From the NCBI RefSeq assembly GCF_004526345.1, contig NZ_CP038213.1, positions 2,914,001 to 2,978,000 on the forward strand: 64,000 bases of DNA, written 5' to 3'. A program made the translations under genes and the position numbers. Shown piece after piece: positions 46,234 to 55,697 of the stretch; positions within the stretch are counted from its first letter, which is position 1; every line of letters starts with the position of its first letter. This DNA is from Ornithinimicrobium flavum. GTDB taxonomy: Bacteria; Actinomycetota; Actinomycetes; Actinomycetales; Dermatophilaceae. The notes under the pieces are model-generated. The model was not told the origin of the DNA. It did no database searches and worked only from the letters and a program-made list of their open reading frames with translations.

Positions 46234-47012
46234 CCACGGTCCTCCCGAGGCGGCTTCCCCTCCTGGTGCCCGCCGCCGTCGGCGTCGGCTTCCTCGTCCT
46301 GCCCCTGCTCGCGCTCCTGCTGCGCGCGGACTGGCCCGACCTGGCGACGCACCTGCGCGCCCCCGTGGTCGGCCAGTCGCTGCGGCTGTCCGCCCTCACC
46401 ACGAGCGTGACGATGGTCGTCGTCTGGCTCGTGGGCACCCCACTGGCCTGGCTGCTCGCCCGGTCGGACCACCCGCTGACGAGCTGGGCCCGGGCGCTCA
46501 TCACGGTCCCGCTGGTGCTGCCGCCCGTCGTCGGCGGCGTCGCCCTGCTCATGACCTGGGGGCGACGCGGCGTGCTGGGAGGGTGGCTCGACCAGACGTT
46601 CGGCATCACCGTGCCGTTCACGACCGTCGCCGTCGTCATGGCGGAGATCTTCGTCGCCCTGCCCTTCTACGTCATCGCGGTCGAGGGCGCGATGCGTGGC
46701 CTGGACCGGCGCTACGACGAGATCGCCGCGACCCTGGGCGCCGGCCCGGTGCGGACCTTCCTGCGGGTGGCCGTCCCGCTGACGCTGCCGGGCGTCGCCG
46801 CCGGGTCGGCCCTGGCCTGGGCCCGGGCGCTCGGGGAGTTCGGCGCCACGATCACCTTCGCCGGCAGCTTCCCCGGGCGCACCCAGACGGCACCGCTGGG
46901 CGTCTACGCGGCCCTCGAGCAGGACCCGGAAGCGGCCCTGGCCCTCTCCCTGGTCATGCTCCTCCTGAGCGTCCTGGTGCTCGGCCTGCTCCGCTCGCGG
47001 TGGCTGCGGTGA
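46230..47012 (+). CDS. modB: Molybdate ABC transporter permease
   Basis: A 260-residue permease with five to six transmembrane helices. The EAA loop is RYDEIAATLGAGPVRTFLRV (residues about 165-185), and the helix before it is VMAEIFVALPFYVIAVEGAM. GTG 46230 overlaps the modA stop by GTGA, and its stop overlaps modC in the same way, so the operon is tightly coupled. It moves molybdate across the inner membrane. Confidence 0.95.
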   Translation: MTTVLPRRLPLLVPAAVGVGFLVLPLLALLLRADWPDLATHLRAPVVGQSLRLSALTTSVTMVVVWLVGTPLAWLLARSDHPLTSWARALITVPLVLPPVVGGVALLMTWGRRGVLGGWLDQTFGITVPFTTVAVVMAEIFVALPFYVIAVEGAMRGLDRRYDEIAATLGAGPVRTFLRVAVPLTLPGVAAGSALAWARALGEFGATITFAGSFPGRTQTAPLGVYAALEQDPEAALALSLVMLLLSVLVLGLLRSRWLR

Positions 47013-48123
47013 CGCCGGGACGCTGGTCCGCACCCCGGCCGGGCGGCGGGTCGGCCCTGGACGCCCGCCTCGAGGTCGACCTCGGCTCGTTCCGGCTGCG
47101 GGCCGACCTGCGCAGCGACGGTGGCGTCACCGCCCTCCTCGGCCCCAACGGGTCGGGCAAGACCACGGCCCTCAAGACGCTGGCGGGGCTGCATACCCTC
47201 ACCGCCGGCCACGTGCGGGTCGCGGGGACCCTGTGGGCGCAGGGGCGGGGTCCGCACCGGCCGTCCGAGGACCGCAGCGTCGGGATGCTGCTGGCCGACC
47301 CCCTGCTCTTCCCCCACCTGAGCCTGCTGGACAACGTCGCCTTCGGCCCCCGGGCGCGCGGGGCGAGCCGCCGGGTGGCCCGGGCCCGGGCGGCGGAGGA
47401 GCTGGACCGGGTGGGTCTGGGCGACCTGCGTGACCGGCGGCCCGGCCGTGTCTCCCAGGGCCAGGCGCAGCGGGCCTCGCTCGCCCGGGCGCTGGCGACC
47501 GACCCCGCGCTCCTGCTGCTGGACGAGCCCCTGTCGGCCCTGGACCCTGAGACCCGCTCGGTCACCCGGGCCGGCCTCGCCGCCCGCCTGCGCGACTTCC
47601 CGGGCGTGACCGTCCTGGTCACCCACGACCCCGTCGACGCACTGACGCTGGGCGGGCAGCTCGTGTTCCTCGAGGACGGGCGCGTCGTCCAGCAGGGCGC
47701 CCCCGCCGAGGTCATCGCCCGCCCCCGGTCCTCCTACGTCGCCGGGGTCGTGGGGCTGAACCTCCTGCAGGGCCGCCTCTCGCCGGGCCCCCCGCCCACC
47801 CTGGAGTCGAGGGGGGCGGCCGGCTCGTCGTCGCCTCGGCCCCCGACGGTGCCCGTCCCGGTGACCGGCTGTGGGCGACCGTCGACCCCGAGGCGATCAC
47901 CCTCTACACGTCCCTCCCCCACGCCTCGGCCCGCAACCTGTGGCAGCTCACCGTCGGCGCCGTGACCGTCACCGGTCAGCGCGCTCGCGTGCACCTCACC
48001 GGGCCGGAGCTGCACCTGGTCGCGGAGGTCACCCTCGGCGCCGTCGCCGAGCTCGGCATCGTCACCGGGCGCACGCTGTGGGCCGGGGTGAAGGCGACCG
48101 AGACCCACGTCTACCCGGCCTGA
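47009..48123 (+). pseudogene. modC: Molybdate ABC transporter ATPase with a frame break before its Mop domain
   Basis: GTG 47009 overlaps modB. The ATPase domain is complete: Walker A LLGPNGSGKTTALKTLAGL, signature RVSQGQAQRASLARAL (SQGQ instead of SGGQ), Walker B LLLLDEPLSALDPE and VLVTHDPVDAL. After SYVAGVVGLNLLQGRL the frame is lost at the G6 run 47811-47816; the next frame gives the C-terminal Mop domain (RLVVASAPDGARPGDRLWAT, to TETHVYPA). One more G restores 371 residues. The ATPase half could still work. The site is the longest G run among the broken genes, so a sequencing slip is plausible. Confidence 0.8.
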
Positions 48124-48137
48124 GGCGCGGCTCCATA

Positions 48138-48215
48138 CCCGACCTGTGCACGACCTCCGGACTTCTGCACGGGCGATATCCCGCGCAGACGTCCGGAATC
48201 GGTGCACAGGTCGGG
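48138..48215. repeat. Long imperfect inverted repeat after modC
   Basis: CCCGACCTGTGCAC (48138-48151) and GTGCACAGGTCGGG (48202-48215) are perfect 14-base arms. Inside, TCCGGA (48156-48161) and TCCGGA (48192-48197) pair with flanking TTCTGC / GCAGA segments and a GATATC centre. Outside, CATACCC (48134) and GGGTATG (48225) extend the symmetry with a gap. The whole folds into a hairpin of about 78 bases. There is no T-run. I find no second copy in the window. Confidence 0.8.
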
Positions 48216-48369
48216 GAGGGAGGGGGTATGAGGCGCGCGGAGGGTCGGGGTACGGCGGGGAGGGACGGGTACGGGGCGGCGGGCGGGGAGGGACGGGGCG
48301 CGCGGCGTGCCGGGGTCGGGACGAGGGTCGTGTGGGGGTGACGTCGCGTCGGGCGCTAGCGTTGCGCGC
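48216..48369 (+). other. G-rich non-coding stretch before the acyl-CoA dehydrogenase
   Basis: The region between the inverted repeat and the next gene is dominated by GGGAGGGACGGG-like purine-rich units with no gene that I can support. At its end TAGCGT (48357-48362) is the likely leaderless -10 of the acyl-CoA dehydrogenase. Confidence 0.5.
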
Positions 48370-49518
<1,149 letters not shown>

Positions 49519-49541
49519 CCCCGCCCACACCCGGAGGACCC

Positions 49542-50315
49542 ATGCGCATCACCGAATCCACCGTCGCCCTCGTCACCGGCGCCGCGAGCGGCCTGGGCGA
49601 GCAGACCGCCCGCCGGCTGCTCGACGCCGGAGCGCAGGTGCTGCTCGTCGACCTCCCCGGCGGGCGGGGGGAGGAGCTGGCCGGCGAGCTCGGCGACCGG
49701 GTCGGCTTCGCCGGCGCCGACGTGCGCGACGCCGAGCAGGTGGCCGCCGCGGTGCGTGCCGCGACCGAAATGGGCGAGCTGCGGGTCGTCGTCAACTGCG
49801 CCGGCGTCGCGACCCCCGGCCGGGTCCTGTCGCGCCGCGGCGTGCTCGACCTCGAGGCCTTCCGCACCGTCGTCGACATCAACCTGGTCGGCACCTTCAA
49901 CGTCCTGCGCCTGGCGGCCGAGGCCATGGCGCAGAACACCCCGGACGACGAGGGCGCGGGTGACCGGGGCGTCATCGTGATGACCGCCAGCGTCGCGGCC
50001 TTCGACGGCCAGATCGGGCAGGCGGCCTACGCCTCCTCCAAGGCCGGCGTCGTGGGGCTCACCCTCACCGCCGCCCGCGACCTGGCCGACAAGCAGATCC
50101 GGGTGATGACCATCGCGCCCGGCGTCTTCGAGACCCCCATGATGGCCGGCCTGGGTGAGGACGTGAAGGCCTCCCTCGAGGCGCTGGTCCCCCACCCCTC
50201 CCGGCTCGGCCGCCCGCAGGAGTATGCGGCGCTCGTGGCCCACATCGTCGAGAACCCGATGCTCAACGGCGAGGTCATCCGCCTCGACGGCGCCCTGCGG
50301 ATGCCTCCGCGCTGA
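49542..50315 (+). CDS. SDR-family 3-hydroxyacyl-CoA dehydrogenase-like oxidoreductase
   Basis: A 257-residue classical short-chain dehydrogenase. NAD site [31 protein letters not shown], catalytic Ser in [20 protein letters not shown], Tyr-XXX-Lys in [13 protein letters not shown], and C-terminal [20 protein letters not shown]. Spacing and motifs resemble 17-beta-HSD type 10 / 2-methyl-3-hydroxybutyryl-CoA dehydrogenases. GGAGGACCC precedes ATG 49542. With the acyl-CoA dehydrogenase just upstream it probably forms an operon for acyl-CoA breakdown. Confidence 0.9.
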   Translation: MRITESTVALVTGAASGLGEQTARRLLDAGAQVLLVDLPGGRGEELAGELGDRVGFAGADVRDAEQVAAAVRAATEMGELRVVVNCAGVATPGRVLSRRGVLDLEAFRTVVDINLVGTFNVLRLAAEAMAQNTPDDEGAGDRGVIVMTASVAAFDGQIGQAAYASSKAGVVGLTLTAARDLADKQIRVMTIAPGVFETPMMAGLGEDVKASLEALVPHPSRLGRPQEYAALVAHIVENPMLNGEVIRLDGALRMPPR

Positions 50316-50340
50316 GCGGTCGGGCCCCCGCCGCGGGCCG

Positions 50341-51150
50341 TCACGAGCCCGCGCCGTCCTCCCCCGCACGCAGTCCCAGCCCCCGGTCGCCGGCCGTCAG
50401 GGTGAGGCTCGGCCCGACGATCTCCACGGTGAGCGCGCCCGTCCGGAGCACCCCCAGCACCGCGTCCTCGAGCTCGCCCCGCTCGTCCTCGCACGCCATC
50501 GCGGTCATCACGACGTCCCCGACGACCAGGGTGCCCTCCCGCTCGTCGTAGGTGTAGGGCGCGCTGCCCTGGTTGCACCCGCCCAGGATCTCGACCGTCC
50601 CGTCGTCCCGGAAGGTCAGGGTCGCTTCCGCCTGGCCCGGCACGCTCGCCACGGCGTCGCGGGTGACGAGCGAGTCGACCTGCCAGCGCGGGCCGACCAG
50701 CGGACGGTCGGGGTCGGCGACCTCGCGGTCGAGCAGGGTGAGGACCGTCCCCGCGCCGGTCAGCGTCAGCGTGGCGTCGTCGAGGGCGAGCACCGGGCCG
50801 GACTCCAGAAGCTCGACGAGCCAGGCGTCCTGGGCCATGAGCTCCTCGGGACAGCCCATCTCGGTCCCGCCCAGGGAGTCGACCCGGAGCACGTCCTCCT
50901 CGACCCGGTAGCCCGCGAACATCGTGTTGCAGCCGGCCTGCGCAGAGAGCTGCCCGTCGTCGAAGGTCAGCCGCACCCGCGACCCCGCCACGAGGTCCCG
51001 GGGCCGCCCGTCCTCGGTGACGCCGGTGCTCAGGAAGGTGCGCCCCACGACCTCGACCTCGGCCCCCGGCCCCGGGCCGAGCCCGCAGCCCGACAGGAGC
51101 AGGGTGAGGGCCGCGACGAGCGCGACGGCATACCCCGGGCGCCGGCTCAC
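50341..51150 (-). CDS. META-domain lipoprotein
   Basis: A 269-residue lipoprotein from GTG 51150. The signal peptide RRPGYAVALVAALTLLLSGC ends in the lipobox LSGC. Two META/HslJ-like domains follow, each with a GCN motif: AQAGCNTMFAGYRVEEDVL (about 80) and VEILGGCNQGSAPYTYDERE (about 190), plus MGCPEELMAQDAWLVELLE and MACEDERGELEDAVLGVL. Role unknown; HslJ is linked to novobiocin and heat tolerance. Its start overlaps the PH-domain gene stop by GTGA. Confidence 0.85.
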   Translation of the reverse strand: MSRRPGYAVALVAALTLLLSGCGLGPGPGAEVEVVGRTFLSTGVTEDGRPRDLVAGSRVRLTFDDGQLSAQAGCNTMFAGYRVEEDVLRVDSLGGTEMGCPEELMAQDAWLVELLESGPVLALDDATLTLTGAGTVLTLLDREVADPDRPLVGPRWQVDSLVTRDAVASVPGQAEATLTFRDDGTVEILGGCNQGSAPYTYDEREGTLVVGDVVMTAMACEDERGELEDAVLGVLRTGALTVEIVGPSLTLTAGDRGLGLRAGEDGAGS

Positions 51151-51629
51151 GGGGCCGACCCTCCGGAGGTCGGTCGCTGCGCGTGCCACCGGCGCAGCCG
51201 CTCCAGCTCCTCGGGAGGCACGGCGAGCAGGGTGAGGAGCCGCCCGTCGCGCGGGACCGCCTGCACCCGCCAGGCGTGCGGGGGCGGCTGGTCGTGCCGC
51301 AGGTCGAGGATGTCCTGCCGCCCGAGGTGGTCGACCTGGGTGCCGGAGGTGACCACGATGCGGTCGGCCTCCAGCCGCGTGCCGCTGCGCTCCCGCCGGC
51401 TGGCCCAGACGAGGAAGACGCCGTAGCCGCACCAGGCCGCGACCAGGGGCAGGGCGCCCGGTCGCCAGGGGCCCACCACCGACAGGGCGGCGAGCGCGAC
51501 CAGGGCGGAGAGGATCACGGCAACGCCGAGGCCGGCGCGGAAGGTCGGCAGCCACCGGGGCTGCATCAGCCACTCGGTCTGCGGGCTCACGCCGGGTGGG
51601 CCGGCGGTGCGCGGCGGTCGACCACTCAC
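51147..51629 (-). CDS. PH-domain membrane protein
   Basis: A 160-residue protein with two adjacent transmembrane helices (about residues 30-75, FRAGLGVAVILSALVALAAL and GALPLVAAWCGYGVFLVWAS) and a bacterial PH-like domain (RLEADRIVVTSGTQVDHLGR, DILDLRH). The gene starts at GTG 51629 after TACCCT and 6 bases, a leaderless pattern. It overlaps the META lipoprotein by GTGA and follows another PH-domain gene; role unknown. Confidence 0.7.
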   Translation of the reverse strand: MSGRPPRTAGPPGVSPQTEWLMQPRWLPTFRAGLGVAVILSALVALAALSVVGPWRPGALPLVAAWCGYGVFLVWASRRERSGTRLEADRIVVTSGTQVDHLGRQDILDLRHDQPPPHAWRVQAVPRDGRLLTLLAVPPEELERLRRWHAQRPTSGGSAP

Positions 51630-51653
51630 GCCGCCAGGGTATGCCGCCGGCCG

Positions 51654-52046
51654 CTACCGGCGCCTCAGCTCGCGCGTGACGTCGCGGGCCTGGGCGGCGG
51701 ACACCCCGGGCAGCTCGACCCGACGGCCGTCGCTCAGCACGGCGACGGCTCCCCCGCGTGCCGCGTCCCGGTCGACCGTGCGGACCGTCGCGGCGGGGAA
51801 CTCCAGGCGGCGGATCCCGTCGTGGACGACCAGACCCTCCGCGGAGGCCGTCGTCACCCCGCCGGAGCGCAGGTAGACCCCCACGAGGAGCGCCACCACG
51901 GCCACGCGGAAGACCAAGCCGAAGAGGTCCTCCTCCAGCGCCACGCCGCCCCGGCTGTAGCGCCACACCCCCTGGCCGACGACGAGCACCACGGCCGCCA
52001 GCAGCGTCCAGGCGAGGCTCTTCGGTCGGGAACGCACCCAGGTCAT
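51654..52046 (-). CDS. Second PH-like small membrane protein
   Basis: A 130-residue protein with two transmembrane helices at the N terminus (LAWTLLAAVVLVVGQGV and LFGLVFRVAVVALLVGVY) and a PH-like beta domain (SAEGLVVHDGIRRLEFPAAT, VLSDGRRVELPGVSAAQARD). TACGCT six bases before ATG 52046 is a leaderless promoter. It is divergent from lactate dehydrogenase across 66 bases. It stands 24 bases before the next PH-domain gene; the two may be partners. Confidence 0.7.
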   Translation of the reverse strand: MTWVRSRPKSLAWTLLAAVVLVVGQGVWRYSRGGVALEEDLFGLVFRVAVVALLVGVYLRSGGVTTASAEGLVVHDGIRRLEFPAATVRTVDRDAARGGAVAVLSDGRRVELPGVSAAQARDVTRELRRR

Positions 52047-52112
52047 GGGGTCAGCGTAGGCGCGGGGGCCGTGCGGTCGCGCGCCCGGCCCCGTGTCCTC
52101 CAGACTGGGCCC

Positions 52113-53072
52113 ATGAGCGATCGCCCCTCCCCTGGTCCCGACGTCGTGGTGGTGGGTGCCGGTGCCGTCGGCGCCACCATCGCCTACACCGCCCTGGTGC
52201 GCGGGAGCGCCCGCCGCGTGGCGCTGCACGACATCGACGCGGCCAAGCTCGAGGCGGAGGTGCTGGACATCAGCCACGGGCTGTCGTTCACGCCGAGGGG
52301 GTCGATCGTGGGCAGCGACGACGTCGAGGTATGCCGTGGCGCCCGGGTCGTGGTCGTCACCGCCGGCGCCAAGCAGAAGCCGGGGCAGACCCGCATGGAC
52401 CTGGCCGGGAGCACCGTCGCCCTCGTCCGCACCCTCATGCCGCGCCTGCTCGAGGTCGCCCCGGACGCCACCTACGTCATGGTCACCAACCCGGTCGACG
52501 TCGTCACCACGGCGGCGCTGCGCCTCACCGGCCTGCCGTCGCGGCAGCTCTTCGGCTCCGGCACCGTGCTGGACTCCTCCCGCCTCAGGCACGCCATCTC
52601 CCGGCGGGTGGGCGTCGCGGTCCAGAACGTCCACGCCTACGTCGTCGGGGAGCACGGCGACACCGAGTTCCCGCTGTGGAGCTCGGCCAGCCTGGGCGGG
52701 GTGCCGGTCCGCGACTGGTCCCGCGGGCACGGAGGACGGCTGGACGAGGCCGAGCTGGCGGAGATCGCCGACGAGGTGGTGCACGCGGCCTACCGGATCA
52801 TCGCTGGCAAGGGCGCCACCAACTACGCCGTGGCCCTGGCCTGCTGCCAGATCGTGGAGTCGGTCCTGCGCGACGAGCGGCGGGTCCTGCCGGTGTCCAC
52901 CCTGCTGGAGGGTGAGTACGGCGTGAGCGGGGTCTGCCTGTCGGTCCCCACGGTGGTGGGCGCCGACGGGGCCGTGGAGCGGCTGGCCGTCCCGATGTCG
53001 GATGACGAGCAGCACCGGCTGCGGCTCAGCGCCGCCTCCATCCGCGCGACGCTGGAGGCCGTCGGCGACTGA
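52113..53072 (+). CDS. ldh: L-lactate dehydrogenase
   Basis: A 319-residue NAD enzyme reducing pyruvate to L-lactate. Rossmann motif VVVVGAGAVGATIAYTALVR, substrate loop AKQKPGQTRMDLA, catalytic Asp in NPVDVVTTAAL, active-site His in VVGEHGDTEFPLWSSA. The Gln of KQKPGQTR suits lactate rather than malate specificity. A possible -10 CAGACT sits 6 bases before ATG 52113. It converges on the OFA transporter. Confidence 0.95.
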   Translation: MSDRPSPGPDVVVVGAGAVGATIAYTALVRGSARRVALHDIDAAKLEAEVLDISHGLSFTPRGSIVGSDDVEVCRGARVVVVTAGAKQKPGQTRMDLAGSTVALVRTLMPRLLEVAPDATYVMVTNPVDVVTTAALRLTGLPSRQLFGSGTVLDSSRLRHAISRRVGVAVQNVHAYVVGEHGDTEFPLWSSASLGGVPVRDWSRGHGGRLDEAELAEIADEVVHAAYRIIAGKGATNYAVALACCQIVESVLRDERRVLPVSTLLEGEYGVSGVCLSVPTVVGADGAVERLAVPMSDDEQHRLRLSAASIRATLEAVGD

Positions 53073-53079
53073 GGTCGCA

Positions 53080-54447
53080 TCAGGGGTCCCGCCGGGGCGG
53101 GCGGGTGAGCAGCGGGACGACCGCGCCCACCAGGGCGATGACCCCCATGACGGTGAAGCCGAGGGTGTAGGCCTGGTCCTCCCCGACCAGCCAGGAGATG
53201 AGCAACGGCCCGATCACGCCGCCGATGGACCAGCCGATGAGCATCAGGCCGTAGATCGCGCCGGCGTGGGCCACCCCGAAGAAGTCGCTGGCCGTCGAGG
53301 GCAGGGTGCCGAAGGCCCCGCCGTAGCAGGTGTAGATCAGGGCGGCGAGGACGTAGAAGACGACCACATTGCCCACGTGCGGCAGCGCCAGCAGGGCGAG
53401 CCCCTGGATCCCCAGGATCCCGACGAACGCCGGGCGCCGTCCGATCCGGTCCGACAGGGCCGCCCAGAAGATCCGCCCGCCCCCGTTGAACAGGCCCATG
53501 ACGCCGACCAGGGTGGCCGCCCCGACGGCGGAGAAGCCCGCCACGTCGGTGGCGGTGCCGGCGGCGACCGAGATGAAGGAGATCCCCGCGGTGACCGAGA
53601 TGGTGAGGATGAGGGTCAGGAGGTACCACTGCCGTGTCCGCAGCGCCTCCTGCTGGGTGAAGTCCCGTGCCTGGGAGCCGCCGTCGGCCTCCGCGCGGTC
53701 CTCGGCGTCGCCGTCCGCGCGGTCCTCGGCGTCGGCGGGGGGCGTCGCCGCGTCCTTGACCTCGCCCCTGCCGTCGTCCTCGACCCCGCCCTTCCCGGGC
53801 GCCGTGTAGCCCTCCGGCGGGTCCCGGAAGACCGCGGCCCCGAGCAGCCCCGCGACGAGGTAGGCCAGCCCGAGCCACAGGAAGACCTTGGTGGGGTAGC
53901 GCTGGTAGTCGGCGCTGCCGTCGATCATCATCTGGGCCAGGGGGGAGGTGATCACCGCACCGAAGCCGAAGCCGCCCACCGCGATGCCGGTGATGAGGCC
54001 GCGCTTGTCGGGGAACCACTTCTGGAGCATCGCGATCGGCACGATGTAGGCCAGGCCGAGCCCGAAACCGCCGAGGACGCCGTAGCCCAGGACGAGCAGC
54101 CACAGGTCACCCGCGTCGCGGGCGAGGCTCGCCAGCATGATGCCGACGGAGTAGATCGCCACCCCGGCCAGGGCGACCGGTCGCGGTCCGCGCCGGTCCT
54201 GCAGGCGACCGCCGAGGAAGGTGCCGACGAAGATCATCCCGATGGCGACCTCGAAGGGGATGGTCGCCTGGACCTTGCTCAGCTCGAGGGCCGAGGGCTC
54301 GGCCTGGATCGCCTTGCTGAAGGTGCTCCAGGCGTAGACGGCCCCGATGGCGAGCTGCACCAGCACCCCACCGGCGAGGATGAGCCACCGGTTGCCGGTG
54401 CCCGAGCCGGTGGACGGCTCCCTGGTGGTCTGCGTCGACTCGCTCAT
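53080..54447 (-). CDS. MFS transporter of the oxalate/formate antiporter (OFA) type
   Basis: A 455-residue MFS protein with about twelve helices and a large charged cytoplasmic loop (residues 220-265, with repeated DAEDRAD). The start MSESTQTTREPS at ATG 54447 has AGGAGA 4 bases upstream. OFA-family motifs are WLILAGGVLVQLAIGAVYAW, FSKAIQAEP, TIPFEVAIGMIFVGTFLGG and GGFGFGAVITSPLAQMMI. It is the last gene behind the formate dehydrogenase set on the same strand, 107 bases downstream of it, so formate or oxalate carriage is likely though not proved. Confidence 0.85.
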   Translation of the reverse strand: MSESTQTTREPSTGSGTGNRWLILAGGVLVQLAIGAVYAWSTFSKAIQAEPSALELSKVQATIPFEVAIGMIFVGTFLGGRLQDRRGPRPVALAGVAIYSVGIMLASLARDAGDLWLLVLGYGVLGGFGLGLAYIVPIAMLQKWFPDKRGLITGIAVGGFGFGAVITSPLAQMMIDGSADYQRYPTKVFLWLGLAYLVAGLLGAAVFRDPPEGYTAPGKGGVEDDGRGEVKDAATPPADAEDRADGDAEDRAEADGGSQARDFTQQEALRTRQWYLLTLILTISVTAGISFISVAAGTATDVAGFSAVGAATLVGVMGLFNGGGRIFWAALSDRIGRRPAFVGILGIQGLALLALPHVGNVVVFYVLAALIYTCYGGAFGTLPSTASDFFGVAHAGAIYGLMLIGWSIGGVIGPLLISWLVGEDQAYTLGFTVMGVIALVGAVVPLLTRPPRRDP

Positions 54448-54462
54448 CAGCTCTCCTGGGAG

Positions 54463-54519
54463 GTGGGTCGGTCGGAGTGGGTCGGTCGGAGTGGGCCGGT
54501 AGGAGGTGGGTCGGGTGGC
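54463..54519. repeat. 14-base tandem repeats between fdh and OFA genes
   Basis: gtgggtcggtcgga occurs twice exactly (54463-54476, 54477-54490), then as gtgggccggtagga (54491-54504) and gtgggtcgggtggc (54506-54519). A short minisatellite in the spacer; no regulatory function is evident. Confidence 0.85.
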
Positions 54520-54554
54520 AGGGGTCGGGCGGCCAGGGTTGCCGGCCGGCGGGG

Positions 54555-55697
54555 TCAGCGGACGGTGACGATGCTGTCGTGGACGGTGCCCGCGGCGCGC
54601 CGCTCCTCCAGCCGGCGGCGTTGCGGCCCGACGGTGAACCGCGGGTCCTTCGCGGACTCGATGCCCCCCTCGACCATGCCGAAGCGGGTGAGGGCCGAGG
54701 CGGCCGCGAGCGCGGCGCCGGAGGCCACGGAGAGCAGACGGCTGCGCCCGGTCAGCAGGGTCCCGAGCCCGCCGGCGACCGTGAGGGCCTTGGCCAGCCG
54801 CAGCTTGCGCCCGGCCTCCCCCTCCTCCAGCGGCTCGAGGAGCTCCAGGTCCTCCAGGTGCCGCTCGAGCCGGTGCATGGCCACCAGGTCGGTCGCGGCC
54901 CCGAGGAGGGCGAGCCGGCGGGCGGGGCCGGCCTGCACGGTCGGGGTGAGGACCAGCTGCACGCCGGAGGCGGCCATCGCCGCGGACGCCACGAAGACGA
55001 AGGGCAGCTGGCCGCGGCTCTCGAACCACACGGGCGTGACCGTGTCGGACAGCAGGACGGCCGTGTATGCGGCCAGCGGGGGCGCGAACAGGGCCTGGCC
55101 CACTGCGGCGGGCAGGTCGACGAGCTCCAGCGCCTGACCGGCGAGCGCGACGACGCCCCGGTCGGGCAGCGGGAGGGCCCGGGCGACCTCGCAGGCGGTG
55201 GCGACGCCGGCGAACGCGGCATACCCGGAGAGGATCCAGGTGCCCACGGACATCGGGGAGGTGAGCTTGACGGTGCGCAGCATGTTGAGGAAGCGCTCGG
55301 GACGGCCCAGGTCGGCGACGAGGGTGGCGCCGCTGAGGGCGACGGTGGCCATCGCGGTGTAGCGGCTGTTGCGACGCAGCACGTCCCGGCCGGTGAGGGC
55401 GGCGCCCGTCGCCAGCAGGCCGGAGCCGGCGGCCACCCCGCCGAGGAAGAGGTAGGCGGGGATCTCGTGCTTCCACGGCACCGGCTTGATGATCGGGCGG
55501 CCGTAGTAGGCGGAGAACTCGGCGTCCGGGACCGCGGGGGCCTCCCGGCGCCCGCCGCCGTCGCGGTTGAGCCAGCTGCGGCCCCCGCGCGCCAGGTCAC
55601 GGGCGGCGGCACCCGCGGAGGCCCGCACCCCGGACCGGCGTCGGCGACGCCCCTCGTCCTCGGGCGGGCGGTAGCTGTCGAAGGCCGAGGTGGTCAC
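54555..55697 (-). CDS. Formate dehydrogenase membrane subunit, NrfD family
   Basis: A 380-residue polytopic protein with about eight helices. The first 70 residues are cytoplasmic and basic; YYGRPIIKPVPWKHEIPAYL then FLGGVAAGSGLL and LVADLGRPERFLNMLRTVKL are NrfD/PsrC motifs. These subunits take electrons from the Fe-S protein to menaquinone. GTG 55697 overlaps the Fe-S gene stop by GTGA. No haem-ligand pattern is needed for this family. Confidence 0.88.
   Translation of the reverse strand: MTTSAFDSYRPPEDEGRRRRRSGVRASAGAAARDLARGGRSWLNRDGGGRREAPAVPDAEFSAYYGRPIIKPVPWKHEIPAYLFLGGVAAGSGLLATGAALTGRDVLRRNSRYTAMATVALSGATLVADLGRPERFLNMLRTVKLTSPMSVGTWILSGYAAFAGVATACEVARALPLPDRGVVALAGQALELVDLPAAVGQALFAPPLAAYTAVLLSDTVTPVWFESRGQLPFVFVASAAMAASGVQLVLTPTVQAGPARRLALLGAATDLVAMHRLERHLEDLELLEPLEEGEAGRKLRLAKALTVAGGLGTLLTGRSRLLSVASGAALAAASALTRFGMVEGGIESAKDPRFTVGPQRRRLEERRAAGTVHDSIVTVR

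Noticed and set aside
48138..48215. Rho-independent terminator
   Set aside because: The hairpin is long, has internal mismatches and lacks a T-run on either strand.
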